The translations under genes and the position numbers were made by a program. The notes below the pieces were generated by a model. The model saw only the letters and a program-made list of their open reading frames with translations, was not told the DNA's origin and ran no database searches. 64,000 bases of DNA from Candidatus Melainabacteria bacterium (GTDB lineage: Bacteria > Cyanobacteriota > Vampirovibrionia > Obscuribacterales > Obscuribacteraceae): NCBI GenBank assembly GCA_017307165.1, contig JAFKGK010000001.1:620001-684000 (forward strand), in the 5' to 3' direction. Below, piece after piece: positions 63,179 through 64,000 of this stretch (positions are counted from its first letter, which is position 1; every line of letters starts with the position of its first letter).

Positions 63179-64000
63179 ATGATAATCGTCAACGAATTGT
63201 CAAAGAGCTTTGGTAGTCGCACGCTCTTTGATAATGTCTCAGCCAAGTTTATCCCTGGTAATCGCTATGGCCTGACCGGTCCTAATGGTTGTGGCAAATC
63301 GACCTTCATGAAGATATTGTCTGGTGAGATAGAGGCCAGCAATAATGGCACGATCAGCCGCCCCAAGCATGTTGGCGTGCTAAAACAAAACCAGTTTGCC
63401 TATGATAACGAGCGCATCATCGATACAGTCATCATGGGCAACGAATTGCTCTGGCAGACCTTCAAGGAGCGTGACGCTCTCTGCGAAAAGCCTGATCTCA
63501 CCGAAGCCGAGATGAATAGGCTAGGTGAACTCGAAGTGATCATTGCCGACGAGAATGGCTATAGCGCTGAGTTTGAAGCAGGGGAGATTTTGCGCGGGAT
63601 CGGTATTGCCGATGATGACCACGAAAACCTCATGAGCACCTTGCCGACCGACTTTAAGTTTAGAGTCTTGCTTGCTCAGGCCTTATTTGGTGGAGCGGAG
63701 GCCTTGTTTCTCGACGAACCTACAAACCACCTGGACCTAGAAACCATACACTGGCTCGAGGAGTTTCTTGCGAGCTACGAAGGCGCGTTGATAGTCATTT
63801 CTCACGACAGACACTTTCTCAACTCGGTCTGCACTCATATCGCTGATATCGATTACGACACCATCATCGTCTATACCGGCAATTATGATGACATGGTCGA
63901 ACAAAAAATGCAGGCTCGTGCCACCATCGAGTCCGCAAACAAGGACAAGGCCAAAAAAATAGCGCAATTACAAGAGTTTGTCGCTAGATTTGCTGCTGGT
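63179..64000 (+). CDS. ABC-F family ATPase, YbiT-like, cut by window end
   Basis: First 274 codons only; the gene runs past the window edge. It begins MIIVNELSKSFGSRTLFDNV. Walker A is GLTGPNGCGKSTFMKIL; the signature/Walker B region is FKFRVLLAQALFGGAEALFL, then DEPTNHLDLETIHWLEEF and VISHDRHFLN. The interdomain linker (YTGNYDDMVEQK) follows. The RVLLAQALF form without LSGG points to the YbiT subgroup. ABC-F proteins act on the ribosome. AGGA lies about 11 bases before the ATG. Confidence 0.9.
   Translation, partial: MIIVNELSKSFGSRTLFDNVSAKFIPGNRYGLTGPNGCGKSTFMKILSGEIEASNNGTISRPKHVGVLKQNQFAYDNERIIDTVIMGNELLWQTFKERDALCEKPDLTEAEMNRLGELEVIIADENGYSAEFEAGEILRGIGIADDDHENLMSTLPTDFKFRVLLAQALFGGAEALFLDEPTNHLDLETIHWLEEFLASYEGALIVISHDRHFLNSVCTHIADIDYDTIIVYTGNYDDMVEQKMQARATIESANKDKAKKIAQLQEFVARFAAG

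Noticed and set aside
1..64000. CRISPR arrays, insertion sequences, prophage or integrase genes
   Set aside because: I looked for regularly spaced repeats, transposase motifs and phage genes on both strands and saw none.

Overview
The window looks like a chromosome segment from a non-photosynthetic relative of the Cyanobacteria, most likely Candidatus Melainabacteria / Vampirovibrionia of the Obscuribacterales type. This is an inference from gene content. Several families best known from cyanobacteria are present: DUF4330, a HAS-barrel-type protein, and a plant/cyanobacterial-type GGPP synthase next to a divergent-PAP2 (DUF212) gene. They sit beside Gram-negative envelope genes (heptose kinase, O-antigen ligase, lipoproteins, a TonB-C-like domain). 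No photosynthesis gene, phage, insertion sequence or CRISPR array is visible. Base composition looks even and moderate. Coding density is high, and convergent genes often touch or overlap. Many starts are GTG or TTG and are identified by a Shine-Dalgarno (SD) sequence.

Layout. 0-5 kb: a TadG-like secreted protein, an O-antigen ligase-like polymerase and DUF4330. 5-13 kb: heptose kinase, a TSUP permease, a stomatin-like protein, rsmB-fmt, a lone PotB-like permease and a HAS-barrel protein. 13-16 kb: a lipoprotein, DppBC-like permeases, tRNA-Cys and tRNA-Val(GAC). 16-21 kb: DUF1501, fusA, rpsG and rpsL. 21-29 kb: GNAT, smpB, a large secreted GHL10-type glycosidase, a protein with two ribbon-helix-helix-like repeats, DUF212, crtE and acyl-CoA dehydrogenase. 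29-36 kb: two tandem S66 peptidase genes, a TPR/TonB-C lipoprotein, nnr and a lone OppD/DppD ATPase. 36-43 kb: a phosphatase, an RCK channel-like protein, an orphan HypD-like protein, a Yip1-like protein, a patatin, MerC, Fur and tRNA-Val(UAC). 43-64 kb: a serpin, prfC, several unknown exported proteins, a three-gene TPR/glycosidase operon, a secreted TldD/TldE-like pair, trhO and the start of an ABC-F ATPase.

The most striking theme is proteins of known enzyme or channel families that have lost their defining residues. The second S66 peptidase has lost Ser and His but is translationally coupled to an intact copy. The HypD homologue has lost two of the three catalytic cysteines and has no hydrogenase context. 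The RCK protein has no potassium selectivity filter. The TldE-like gene lacks the metal motif and is coupled to an exported TldD that keeps it. These suggest repurposed, non-catalytic or regulatory roles. Envelope and peptidoglycan maintenance, glycan breakdown, and translation are the main functional blocks.
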